DNA of 64,000 nucleotides from Linnemannia elongata (Eukaryota > Mortierellomycota > Mortierellomycetes > Mortierellales > Mortierellaceae). Position 1 is the first letter of the stretch. The number at the start of each line of letters is the position of its first letter. The translations under genes and the position numbers were made by a program. This document shows, in pieces, positions 48,579 through 60,100 of the stretch. The stretch lies in the NCBI GenBank assembly GCA_036320915.1, contig JAXBDG010000007.1:1178001-1242000 (forward strand), given 5' to 3'. The notes beneath the pieces were generated by a model. The model saw nothing but the letters and a program-made list of their open reading frames with translations, was not told where the DNA came from and made no database searches.

Positions 48579-51185
48579 ATGGTTTTCGCTTCTGCCACGA
48601 CCGGTTTCAAGCAGGATGTTCCTGAGGTTCAAAATGCCTTCCTCGAAGACCCTGTCATGGTCTCAGTCTTGGAGCGCCTCTTGCCCAGCGATGTCCTCAA
48701 GGAGATTACTCCGTAAGACGACTTTTGAGCGTTTCCCCTCAACTTCAGAGAAGCGCAATTGACATTGGGTTCTAATAAAAGGCGTCGCCTCCTCCCTCTT
48801 TCTTCTTCCTTCGTTCGATAGTGACCTTGTCCAGATCAGCGAATGGTCTATGACTGGTGAGTACTGAAGATGCCTTTTCTCAGCTTAAAATTCACTGGCT
48901 TCTCTCACTCCACACTTTTGAAGATTCCCCACGCTCTTTTTATTTTCTCCGATCATTTTTTTCATTCTGTCTTTGCATGTGATGCATCTAACGGCGCAAA
49001 CAAACACCCACTTACCGAATTGCTTGTCTCGGCCCTTTTGCTAAATAGAGGGAGCTGCATTGCTGGATCGCATGGAGGATGACCAGCCCAGACTTCGCCA
49101 GTACGACTCTTGGTGCAGGTATGGCCTTCTCTCTTCTTCTCAATGATCCTAGAAAGAAAAAGAAGCCATGTTTCGATTCAAGAAGCAAAGTACTAAATAT
49201 CCTCAATTAATGATGTGCACAGACGGGTGGATGAGCTACTGGTCACTGAATCGTGGAACAAGCAAAAGACTGTGGCTGCTCGCGAAGGTATTGTGGCCAT
49301 TGCCTACGAGCGCAAGTATGGACAGTACTCTCGTATCTATCAGATGGCCAAATTGATCCTCTGGGCTACTGGTTCGGGACTCTACAGCTGCCCTATTGCT
49401 ATGACCGGTAAGTTTCTTTTTTGTTTTATTTGACAAGCAAGCTAGGTTTTTGTGTCTCAATCGATCAGATGTTCCATGGACAGCATTCCTCACTCGTGTA
49501 TGCATTGTAAAACTGTTATAGATGGATGTGCGCGTGTGATTGAGCTCATCGGCACCCAGGAGATGAAGGATGAGGTCTACTCTCGCTTGACCAGCCGTGA
49601 TCCCAGCAAATTCTTCACTAGTGGTCAGTGGATGACCGAGCGCCCTGGCGGAAGCGATGTGGGTCGTACTGAGACCCAGGCTGTTTGGGATGAAGAGAAA
49701 AATGCTTGGTCGATTTCTGGTTTTAAGTGGTTCTCGAGCGCCACTGATGCCGATGTCACCATGCTCTTGGCCAGAACTCACGAGCCCGATCCTTCAGTCG
49801 CCCCTGGAACTATGAAGGACGGCAGTCGTGGATTGTCACTGTACCTTGCTCGCGTCCGTGATGATCAAGGAAAGCTGAATGGTGTGCGTATTCACCGTTT
49901 GAAGGACAAGGTTGGAACCAAGGCTCTCCCCACTGCTGAGCTTGAGTTGGACGGCATGGTTGGCCAATTGGTTGGTCAAAAGTACCGCGGTGTCAAGAAC
50001 ATATCTGCCATTTTGAACATTACCCGTATCCACTGCGGTTTGAATTGCACGTCGACCATGCAGTCCCTCTTGTTGCGCTCCAAGGAGTACGCCCGTCGCC
50101 GTGAGGTAAGCTTTGATTTTTTTTTATTCTTGCATTCTTAGAGACCAATGGTTTTCGATGAGTTACAAAAGGATCCGAAATTTACGTGTATACCATTTTT
50201 TCGGCCTCTATTAGGTGTTTGGCGCGTTGTTGAAGGAGCAACCCTTGCATCTTGCAACCCTCGCCAACATGGAGCTTCAATACAGAGCAACTTGCCAGTT
50301 TACGTTCTACTGTGTTGGCTTGCTGGGTCGCACTGAGGCCATTGACAACAACTTGCCCGAGATCAAGGATCGCGATCTCCCCTTGCTTCGTCTCTTGACT
50401 CCCATCCTGAAGCTTTGGAGCGCCAAGAATGCTTTTTACTTGTCTCAAGAAGCTATGGAGTGCTTTGGCGGCCAGGGCTACATGGAGGAGACTGGCATCG
50501 GTCGTGCTATGCGTGATGTCCTTGTCAACACCATCTGGGAGGGAACCACTAATGTCCTCTCGCTCGATCTTTTGCGCGTCATGGCCGAGACTCGTGGTAC
50601 TGCCCTTGAGATTTACTCCAACGTAAGTTTTCAACTTTTAATATGGGGGTTTTTTTTGTGGGATGCTGTGTGCAGTCCATTGCTTTGATTCTAAATGTTT
50701 GTTTTCTTGTACATTTCAACCAACGATAGACCATTCGCGAGATCATGGCGCCATTGAAGGGCCAGTCAGAGTGGGCCAAGTCTGCCAAGAGTCTCGAGGA
50801 GTGCTTGGTCTTGATTGCTATCCGTTTCACTGCCTACTCAACCTCTGAGGGCCGCAATACCCTTGAAGCCTCTGCCCGTGGACTTTCTCTGACCATGGCC
50901 GACGTGATTGCAGGAGCTCTTCTCTGCCAGCATGCAGCCTGGTCTCTAGCCAAAGCTAAGGCCAACTCTTCCAACGCTTTGGCTGCAGCAGAAGCCAAGG
51001 TCGACCAGATCTCTGCCCAGAGATGGTGCGAGGACCTCTACCGCCGTGTCGACCATCAGATCCAGAACTTGGGGCGTGAGGAGCGTTATGAGGAGGACAA
51101 GTTAATGTTGTTCAAGTTGGCTGAGGCCCGTGGAAACGTTGCTTCAAAGGCCTCTTTTGAAAGTTTTGGAGAGGCCAAGCTCTAG
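48579..51185 (+). CDS. AidB-like acyl-CoA dehydrogenase family flavoprotein
   Basis: Seven exons, 48579-48712, 48822-48856, 49049-49118, 49223-49407, 49522-50105, 50215-50622 and 50730-51185, encode 623 residues, larger than typical mitochondrial short/medium-chain enzymes (about 400). The flavin-facing MTERPGGSDVG matches the AidB/ACDH-11 subgroup. GFKWFSSATDADV, RIHRLKDKVGTKALPTAELELDG and GGQGYMEETGIGRAMRD..VNTIWEGTTNV follow in the order expected of the beta domain and C-terminal helical domain. The Glu in WEGT is in the usual late position. The last 150 residues are the extra helical domain typical of AidB-like proteins. No mitochondrial targeting sequence or SKL-type peroxisomal signal is evident; the C-terminus is GEAKL. 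The substrate is unknown. AidB-like proteins often bind long acyl chains or nucleic acid rather than acting as classical beta-oxidation enzymes. Confidence 0.93.
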
Positions 51186-51389
51186 ATACACCTTTCTGTT
51201 ACTCGCTTAGTGTCAATACATTATCTTTATTTGCCCATTTCTGTTGTCGCTGGCGTAGGCTTCTATTTCTCTCCAAAGTTTATCTGATCACATGATCTAC
51301 AGGGCGACTGGATTTCCCATACAGCTTGTTCCTGAGCACAATCTCTCATTCCATCCCTTTCGCCCAAACCCTTACTCCAAGAATTCAAG

Positions 51390-52321
51390 ATGATCGCCCC
51401 CGTCCAGAACCAGCTCTCGTAAGTCTCTTACTATTGCCACTTACTCGTTTCCTTTGATCAAGGTTTATTGACGGCCAATCGAGGCGCTGCTCAATCGCCA
51501 TGTTCATTTTTCTTTTCTTCAACCTCGGACATTATGGTTTTCGGATCCGATGTGGAAAATACTTTACAGAAAAACAACAAAACGAATGAGAAGAAGAAGG
51601 AAGGGGACTTTTTTTATCAAAACGAAGACACATATCTAACCACACCCATTCGTGTTATGCATCAATTGACGATAGTAAGAGCATGTTGATCCACATCGGA
51701 ATCGGCATGACCCTCGGAACGTACGTCCAATGGATATTCAATCCCCCTGAGGCATCACTCTTATCAGCAGAACGACCACATCTATGACGGCGAAGGAATA
51801 GGGGCAGGAGAGCAATAGGATGACACGAAGACTACTATGGATGCATTTGGGATATAGAAGATGACAGTACATATTGTCGAGGAGCAACTATGCTCAGAGC
51901 AACATGGGATGCAACTTGCTGGATTTTGTCTCGGGAGTAAGAGAAGAGTATCCATATAGCTGGATCGAGGATGATTAATTGAACTAGGAAGCCTGTTGGG
52001 ATCGGTCCATGGGTCCACTCTACTCGAGCACAGGAGTAGTTTGGAATAACGCCTTATCTCGCATGGATGCTGTTGCGCTTTTGCTCACCAAAAAAAGCTG
52101 CTGCAGGCATTAGACACACGGATCTACACTCGTGGATATGCAAAGCATGTTGATAGAGGGTACATGATCATTTGAGATGTGCGAGTACTTAACAAATATG
52201 TCGCCCCTATATCTTTGAAATTGATAGCACTGCTGCCTACGGCTACTGGCACAAGATTGCACTTGCCAACCGTGCCCAGCGTGAGGCCTACTACGTCAAG
52301 CTCAACTCCACCAAGGCTTAA
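51390..52321 (+). CDS. COX9: Cytochrome c oxidase subunit, COX9/COX7A type (55 residues)
   Basis: Three very short exons, 51390-51418, 51676-51720 and 52228-52321, join in frame to give 55 residues starting MIAPVQNQLSKS. A single hydrophobic segment follows (MLIHIGIGMTLGTTAAYGYW), then a basic/aromatic tail (HKIALANRAQREAYYVKL). Length, the IAP start, one membrane helix with an aromatic YGYW at its end and the following R-R/A-FY-A/VKL pattern match yeast Cox9 (subunit VIIa), which sits in the inner membrane at the periphery of complex IV. Introns of 257 and 507 bases make up over four fifths of the gene, and single-exon gene calling would miss it. Donors are GTAAGT and GTACGT, and both acceptors are GATAG. 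Confidence 0.85.
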
Positions 52322-53058
52322 GCGATCTTCTTGCTCATTCAGGACTTAACATTTTGACGATATTTTTTTTCGGCAAGTTTGCAAAGGGGCGTGACCAGAT
52401 GAGTCGAGCACAGCATTTTTTGCGTGTTAGTTTCCATCCTATCTAGCCATTTGTTCACTCGCCTCTCTCCCCTCACTCTGTAGACGCATTTTTATAGAAA
52501 AGAGCACATTGCAATAATAACAATAAGCAGTGCGCTTTGTTCCTCAACGTTCTTTCGAGATACCCATGCCAATTCAGGAATGTGATGCAATCATGTGCAT
52601 CTTTATACTCGCCACCGTTCCTCCCCTCTCCTTTCCTCTGTCAAATCTAGGGCACCTATCACAGAATGAGGGCGCCCATGATTTACATTGCAAACCGGCG
52701 TGCGAACAAGGAATGCACCATGGCGAATCTCAAGGAGAGGACGACAGAGCCTTTTACAGTAAACTCAAAAGCCGTGACGCATTGCCTTTTTGCTCCGAGT
52801 GACCATACGCATGAATTGTACCGACTTGTACTCCAAGAAAATTGGCCTGCTTGGTGTGAGTCGGTGTGACGCATACCCTTTTACCCCCCTCGCCTTTTTA
52901 TTTTCAAAAAAAAAAAAACTCTTTGCCATTTTTCTAACCCATATTCCTTTCTCTTTCACTTTTTGTTCATCAAACCCTCTCACATTCCTGACAGCCCACT
53001 CCGACCTCTTCTCACCAATATATTTTCTTTTACCTCTCCCTTCACCTTTCATTCTTTC
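52322..53058. other. Spacer between COX9 and the orphan GTPase
   Basis: About 740 bases of mixed sequence that turns pyrimidine-rich from about 52,930 to the GTPase start. There is a short A run near 52,906-52,918. No gene recognised. Confidence 0.5.
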
Positions 53059-55275
53059 ATGTCGCACTCTACATCGTCCTCAAGGTCCACTCTGCATCCT
53101 CGAGGAGGAGGACAACGAAAGGCGGCGCTAATGTTCATCGGCAACACAGGCGTCGGCAAGAGCGCACTGCTGAACCAGCTTGGAGGCAATTTCAAGTCGG
53201 GATTCAACGAACGACACGGAGTTACGACCAGCATCACCGAGAAAACGGTTGTTCTGGGCAGTGAAACGGTGGTATTGATGGACGTCCCGGGGTTGATTGA
53301 GCCCTCGAAAGAGGCGACCGACAGGAACGCAGGGCTGCTTGTAAAGGCGCTGAGCAGAGGCTATGACTACAGGCTGACATTCGTCGTCCAGGCCTCGAAC
53401 CGGACCATGACCACGGACGATCTGGCTCTTATCTGCGAAGTGAACAAGTGTCTCGTCGATGCAGGTATGCTCCAAGACCAGGATGGAGGAAGAGGACAAG
53501 TACAAGGAGAACACTATGACTTCTCTGACGAGAAGTATGAGCCTCCTATACACCCAAAGATTTCGTTCCGTATCATCGTTAACGGGATCTCAGGTCAGAA
53601 ACTATACGAAGCGTATGAATGGTACGCCGCAGACAAGTTCCAGGCCTTCTTCGCAGACAACAACACCATAGCAACCCCTTTCGACATCCAAGTCGACGAA
53701 GTGCTCCTCCTCCGAGCAGATGATGATGCGGTCGAAAGTCGAGGATTCAAAGAAGAGCTGACAAATTTTGTCCTAAGGCAGAAACCGGTCCCTATCTCTG
53801 TCGCGGCTGCTATCAAGTTCGACGATGACTTCAAGACTAAGATTAGGGTGGCAGCTGCTCGCTCCCAAGGGTGGATGGAAGGTGCTCTGGTGGGAGCTGC
53901 CGGGACGCCATTGGAGATACTCGAGAAGATATCATCCTACACCAACGGATACGTCTGTTGCGTGTTGGGTCTAAATCTATCATCACCACGTATCCGCGAA
54001 TGCATATCCCAGAGTGGTGGACCTGGAAGAGTCTTTTCCGAGATCCTTTCCCGTGGCGGTGACTCCAGGGCATTACTTACCATCAAGAATCTAGTCCCCT
54101 CTCATGCCGCCATTGCCAAAGCCGTGGTGACCATGGACAGGAAGATGTTGGACAAGATTATCTTTATGTACGGTACCGACATCAGCGATGGAGGCCTTAA
54201 GTTGGCTATAGAGATGGACTTTGGATATGCTGTGGAGATCATCAAGCCATCTCTTGACAAAACCATAAGACATCGGAACGCCTACTATATCTCCAAGGGG
54301 ATGTATGATAAGCTCGACAGGACAATCGAGGATCCATGTGGAATGGTCTATGGTGTTGGTGGAGATCCATCTCTGCTACTTCCTTGGTGTAATGGGGTAA
54401 CCCTATGCAAGATGCTAGCTTTTGTTGGTCAAGGAGACCGGGTCTTGGAGATCTTGGATGACCTTGGACGAGACGACAGAGATACATGTATACCCTATAT
54501 CTTGGAGTTGGCCCCAATGGAGATAGCTACTATTGTGTACACCAAGTACGAATCTTTTACCCACAAGATCATGGAGAGACTAGTGGACCTATCACCCATC
54601 GAGGGTACCATGACTGCGAGAGTCATACAGATGTTCATAGACCACGATGAGGATCCCCCGCAAAAGTACATGTATCTGCTTGTGGGGGCGGGTGGGTTCC
54701 TGGTGAAGAACGGTATGGAGAGTAGGTTCATCACGTATCTTGCAGGACATCTGAGTCACGTAAATATTCTCTCCATCTTTCAGGCCGTGGATATCTCTAA
54801 CGTGTACAATGCAGGATGGAGACAACTCTTTGAGGCCTTGGACCAGTTCAACAGGGCCATTCGGGTTGATGAGCTTATTAGCAATGGGTACGGAAAGACA
54901 GTCCTACGTCTTGCAAGAGAAGGACATGATATAACAGGAAACTACCAGACCGACTATGGGGTCGATCACGTAAGAGCGACGATGAAGGCACGTGGAGAAG
55001 GAGTCCTTGACGAGATCCTCGGGAATATCTTTCCAAGAACTGTCGAGGATGCTATGTGGATCATGCATCACCCACGATTTCGTATGGAGTTGCCCGAGGA
55101 AGAACCGGGTGTACCCCTTACGATATACATGGATGTGTACTACATACCCATTAGGGTGGAGGTAGATCCCTACGATTGCCCACACTTCTGTGATGAGTTT
55201 GGACTTTTTCCACCATGGATGGACTACATAGACACATGCTTGTACTCCATGTACCCCCATGTACCCACCGTGTAG
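53059..55275 (+). CDS. Intronless orphan GTPase with long helical C-terminal region
   Basis: A single exon of 738 residues from Met at 53,059 (MSHSTSSSRS). The frame is open further upstream, but that part is pyrimidine leader. The N-terminal G domain has P-loop FIGNTGVGKSALLNQL (about residues 26-41), switch Thr/Ser residues in HGVTTSI, the G3 motif DVPG and a weak G4 candidate (RIIVNGISG), placing it with AIG1/Era/septin-like P-loop GTPases. After about residue 265 come some 400 residues of predicted helices in loosely repeated pairs, for example AVVTMDRKMLDKIIFMYG and LKLAIEMDFGYAVEII, reminiscent of degenerate ankyrin-like or HEAT-like repeats. The C-terminus is Pro/Tyr/Asp-rich. It lacks introns, unlike nearly all its neighbours. 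No family is recognised beyond the G domain. A sensor- or scaffold-like role is speculative. Confidence 0.75.
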   Translation: MSHSTSSSRSTLHPRGGGQRKAALMFIGNTGVGKSALLNQLGGNFKSGFNERHGVTTSITEKTVVLGSETVVLMDVPGLIEPSKEATDRNAGLLVKALSRGYDYRLTFVVQASNRTMTTDDLALICEVNKCLVDAGMLQDQDGGRGQVQGEHYDFSDEKYEPPIHPKISFRIIVNGISGQKLYEAYEWYAADKFQAFFADNNTIATPFDIQVDEVLLLRADDDAVESRGFKEELTNFVLRQKPVPISVAAAIKFDDDFKTKIRVAAARSQGWMEGALVGAAGTPLEILEKISSYTNGYVCCVLGLNLSSPRIRECISQSGGPGRVFSEILSRGGDSRALLTIKNLVPSHAAIAKAVVTMDRKMLDKIIFMYGTDISDGGLKLAIEMDFGYAVEIIKPSLDKTIRHRNAYYISKGMYDKLDRTIEDPCGMVYGVGGDPSLLLPWCNGVTLCKMLAFVGQGDRVLEILDDLGRDDRDTCIPYILELAPMEIATIVYTKYESFTHKIMERLVDLSPIEGTMTARVIQMFIDHDEDPPQKYMYLLVGAGGFLVKNGMESRFITYLAGHLSHVNILSIFQAVDISNVYNAGWRQLFEALDQFNRAIRVDELISNGYGKTVLRLAREGHDITGNYQTDYGVDHVRATMKARGEGVLDEILGNIFPRTVEDAMWIMHHPRFRMELPEEEPGVPLTIYMDVYYIPIRVEVDPYDCPHFCDEFGLFPPWMDYIDTCLYSMYPHVPTV

Positions 55276-56104
55276 CATCCGAGTTTTTAAAAACCTGGTA
55301 CCTAGGGTCTGTACGTCATGAATATGGGTCAACTGGACTATGGTCTATACACCCAGTAACAAACATCATGAAAATATGTGCCATGCCTTCCTTCTTTTTC
55401 ACCTTGCCTTTTTCCTCTCTCATCATTTCTTTTCTTTTTTTCCTACCAAAATCGCTTTTTCCTCGTTTTTTTTTACTTCCTTCTCGGTTTCTGACGTCGA
55501 AATAAAAAGGTCGTCAATAGACATCATGCGAATGGCAACACATATCGTTCTATTTCCATGAACAAGAAAGAAAGCAAAAACTGAAGGATGAAGTGCGAAA
55601 AAAATATCTTGGAATTGTCTCTATGTCTTCGCCAACTAACTGGCGCAGCTACTAAAACTGTAACTACAACTTGTCAGTGGCTTTTTTTTTACCCCTAAAC
55701 CTCCTTCTCTGCCTATTTACCCCTAGCTCCCACAGTGTCGTTGTAACCATCGTTAGTTCACACACACAGCTACAAAAGACATATATGATGGATCAAGCAC
55801 AGCATTTTGCGCGCGTGGTGTTTCTTTATCCTATTCAGTTTTTTTTGTTCAATCTTAGGGTTTTTTATGTCCTTTCGGAATATCCAAGGTGAATCGGGAA
55901 TTGGTGTGAGTGGTGTGATGTGTGGTGTGTGCGAGAGTGTTTGCTAAAGAACGAGCACTGTTCTCAAAGAAGTTTCTCGCAGTGAACGTGTTTATTATTT
56001 TTCTCGTCTCCTTACCCCTTTCTTTCTCTTGTCACTATCGCATCTCTTCCAGTGGTGAGAAACCGATCGTCCTTCATCATTTATCCTCTTGTGCAAGGAT
56101 AGAC

Positions 56105-56135
<31 letters not shown>

Positions 56136-57104
56136 ATTAGCCATGTATTGTGAACCAATGGATGACGACTGGCATCGTTTTTATTTTCTTTCCCCGACCA
56201 GACAGCTGTATCCCCACCTTCTTCTTGCTTGTCCACTTGGATCGGTGATTTTTTTTCTTGGATGTGTTCACATACACAGTAAACATAAGTAAAAAAACCT
56301 TCTCTCGATATTTTCCGATTTTTGAGGGGTACGAAGGATTACTCATATTGTTATGCTTCTTGTATCGTTTGCACGCTTGCACGCCCTCAACTCTCTCCGC
56401 CTCCCTCACCTTTTTTTTTTTTTTATCTCTCTTTTGATCTCCCTTCTGCGTTTCTCTTCTTCTCTTCCTTTTTCTTTCTTCACCCTCCTCTTGCTCGTCA
56501 CTCCCTCCCTTCTCACCTCCCTCTCTCTTTTTTTTTTCAACCCTCAACCCTCGTTCACTCCCCCTCCGTCTCTCGCTTCGCCACATCCACCATCATCATC
56601 CTCATCTTATCCGTCCTCGTCCTCTCTCCCTGTCCCTTTCTTTCTTTCTTTCCTTTGTCTTTCTTTCCTTTTTTCCTTCTTTCTCCTCCCTCCTTCGCTT
56701 CCCCTCTCGATCATCTCCCTGCTTCTCCCCTTCACCCGGCATATTTTCTCCCCTCAGCCTCTGACATCTTTGTGTCCACTCTTTTTCTTTTTTTTCACAT
56801 CAACGCAGCAACAACAAAACAAGTTTTTCTTCTATCAGCTTCTTCACCCCTTTCCACTTTCGTCCCTCGTTTTCTGCTCTTCCTTCCTTCACTATCGCAT
56901 CACATCTTCATCATACACACTCCCGCCAAAATATCAGCACACACCAGCACTACACTCATACATACATACATACATACATACACACACATACTCTCACCGC
57001 TGAGCACATACATCATCATATAATCCTACATCGATCCCTCCTCACTCATACTCTCTCACCCACCCACCCACACACACACACACACTCAGACACATATATC
57101 CGCC
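55276..57104. other. Spacer and pyrimidine-rich leader of the CASTOR-like gene
   Basis: No supported gene. There is an A run at 56,105-56,133. From about 56,390 to 56,900 the + strand is almost pure pyrimidine, then CATA and CA repeats (about 56,955-57,090) run up to the start codon of the next gene. Confidence 0.5.
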
Positions 57105-60100
57105 ATGACCGTCTCCTTGCTGCCCGACAGACTTTCGCTGCTCCGGTTCCCTCGAGAGGAGCTCGAAGCCTGCAGCCACGTTATTCTGAAACACATCGTC
57201 TTCCGTGCCTACAGGTACTGTCCTCAACATGTGCCGCCATTTCGATCGCCACGAGCCCTCCTCCTGCTGCTCCTCTTTTTTTTTTTTTTGACTCCGCTTC
57301 CTGTCCCCAACCCATTCCTTTGTTGACTCACTGATCGCTTACTACTCTCGCACAAACACATACCCATATACACCACATACAACGGCACACTCACATCCTA
57401 TATCTCCGATTTTTTCTTTCTCACCATAAAGTCAATCGAACAGGAGGACACGGGACGAACCATTGTTCTCGTACATCGACAACTCGCTCGAGATCTCCAT
57501 CTTTGGTGACCACCGCGCCATTTCGGTCGACTTTCCCAAGGACCTCTGCCCTGGTCTCGAAGTCTCTAAGCACATTTATCGCGCATTGCAAGTCGACAAT
57601 GGTGAGTTTCTTCAAGGTTGTTTTGATTCTTGGATGTTATTATGGATAACGCGGCATCAGGACACTCAGGAAGTGAAGAATGGGCAAGGCTCATCACGAT
57701 ACATGCATACAGCAACAAAGCTCGCACAATTTGGTTCAGCAGCTTGCGCCATAATGATTCGTTGTTCATTCATACCAAACAATACACTCACACCTCACAC
57801 TCACCTCTTTTTCCCCTGTTGTTGTTCTCAACTTATCATATATCCAATATTAGACGACACCTTCAATTCCTCGAGGATATGCACGATTGTTGAGCCGCTT
57901 GCCAAGGCAGGAGGTAAGGCAAAAAAAAAACTTCCATCTCATCATGACACAGATTTTTTTGGTTTTATTTTTTGCCCTACCCTTTTGTCTCGTCCACCTG
58001 CACATCCATGTTTTCTTTGGTGCACCCATCCTTGACTGAGAAGGGAAAAACAATGAAGGAACAAAAGTAGGAAGGGGGGTTTTGTTTGGGGTTTTGCTTT
58101 TGGGTCGTGCATGCTCCCTTTGTCCGACCAACAGACAAAATAGGGAGACAGCTGCATGCATTGAACTTTCAATCAACAAGACCATCTGTCTGTTTGTCTT
58201 GACAACCCATGCAAGGTGTTCATACAAAACAATGCAATATCGATCAATACGAAAACAAACACAAACAAAACCTTGGACATTTGCGCCAACATCCACCTCA
58301 ACGTCAACATGGATATCAAAGGGGCATTAACGCTAGAATACAAAACAAAAAGAGGGTGGGGGTCATTCGCGCGCGAACGAGGCGGAGAGTCAGGAGAGAG
58401 AGAGAGGGGGGGGGAGGAGGCCCATTCTGTTATTGTGGGTTGTTGACCTCTTCAATTGTTACCATTTGTTGATTTTTTTCTTGCAGCATGAGGGCAGGAT
58501 GAGCAGGTTATACAGGGGATTAAGAGAAAACACACAACAATGAGGTATACCACTGAGTGTGAGCAACAGAGAGCATACAGATGCATATACGCAAAGAAAG
58601 TTGTTTCGATAGACAAGCTGCAGCGCAGGCCGGTGCATTTACAACAACGCCGACGCTACAAGCACTGTTCGTTAGCCTTTGAGTGCTGAGAAGAATTAGC
58701 GAACAGTGCAAGGCAAGGCAGAGAGGGAAACAAAAAGATGAGTTGGGCTGTTATCCATCTCGAAATCTGTTTTTTTAGGGTTCATATGAGTGAAGGCGGA
58801 CATGCTAAAATGGGAGTCGGCTTTCATTTGTTCCATGTGTTTGCAGGGTCGGGACAAAGATGGTGCTAGCATCGGAAGTGATAGAGAGGGTAAAAAAAAG
58901 AGGGGGGTCAGTGTGGAATATCTACAATGACGACTCTAATTTATTAGCACCACCCACCGCTGTTAGACTGGGTCCCTCTGACTCGGATACAACGGGGGCT
59001 GTTATATTATCTATCGCCCGGTTACACACGCGATTCCATCTTCCCACCTCTTCACTAGAGGACACAATGGCATGTTCGCTTGGATCGAAACTAACTGTGC
59101 CCCTGATTGAACTTTGACCATTTTCCTCTAGTCTCGATCTTCTACATGTCGACGTACCAGACCGATTTGTTATTTGTAAGTCTTTCCTTTTTGGTTGTTG
59201 TCAATAACCTTGCACCCTCTCTCTTAGCTGCGGCTTGCTAAAAACGATGATGCTTTTCTAATTATATCCGCCTGTAGGTCCAAGAAGATCGCATCGCACT
59301 CGTGTTCAAGACCTTATCGGCGAATGGGTTGCACATGGCGTACGACGAAGACATGAACAGCACACCACCAGACACCCCCATCCCGGATCAGCACGGATTC
59401 AGGAGACTTCCCATCAACTCGCTCGAGGAAGAGGAATCTCTCTATGAACACAGCCAGGAGATGCGCGATCATCCATCCTTCAGAGCCAACCACCCAGTCA
59501 CTAGAGAACTCTCGGAGCACTCCCTGGCAACCCCACCCGGCTCTCAGGATTCAGGCAGCGAAGGAGATGATGAACAGGATGGATCATCGGGATCCGCGGT
59601 TTCCATGGTGACCTCGCACAATGGAGTCAAGCAGCTCGTGCCCTTGGACATTTACTCAGCCCAGCGTCATGGCAAGGGATCTGGGTCAACTTGGTCAGAA
59701 AGCTTTGCAGGGAACGAAAGCGGGTACGAAGAAACCATGCTGGCCAAGGCCTCACCGACGACCACAACTGCGTTTGAGGTTCGTCAGCAGGCCGACCGCA
59801 CCCTGCCAGAGAACAGTCTTCGATGTGTGGGTCTCAACACCGAGTTGGAGGCGGGACATCAGCCATGGCTTCTCAAAATCATCAAGATCCTGTTTTACCA
59901 CGACAGGGTCAAGGAAGAGGCCACCCTTGCAGGAAACGGGTACGATTCATATCATCTGTGCACGCGATTGTTGCCTACCTCTTATATATGGCTAGAAACT
60001 AACACCTTTTCCATTGCCTTTCATTTTTAGCCCTACACATGATGCCCCGAGATTCTTTTCATTCACGGCGACCTCAGAATGCGTGTCGATGATCACAGAC

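Noticed and set aside
56322..57023. Overlapping 216- and 233-codon frames before the CASTOR-like gene
   Set aside because: Both are translations of the same pyrimidine leader in different frames, so neither is likely a protein.
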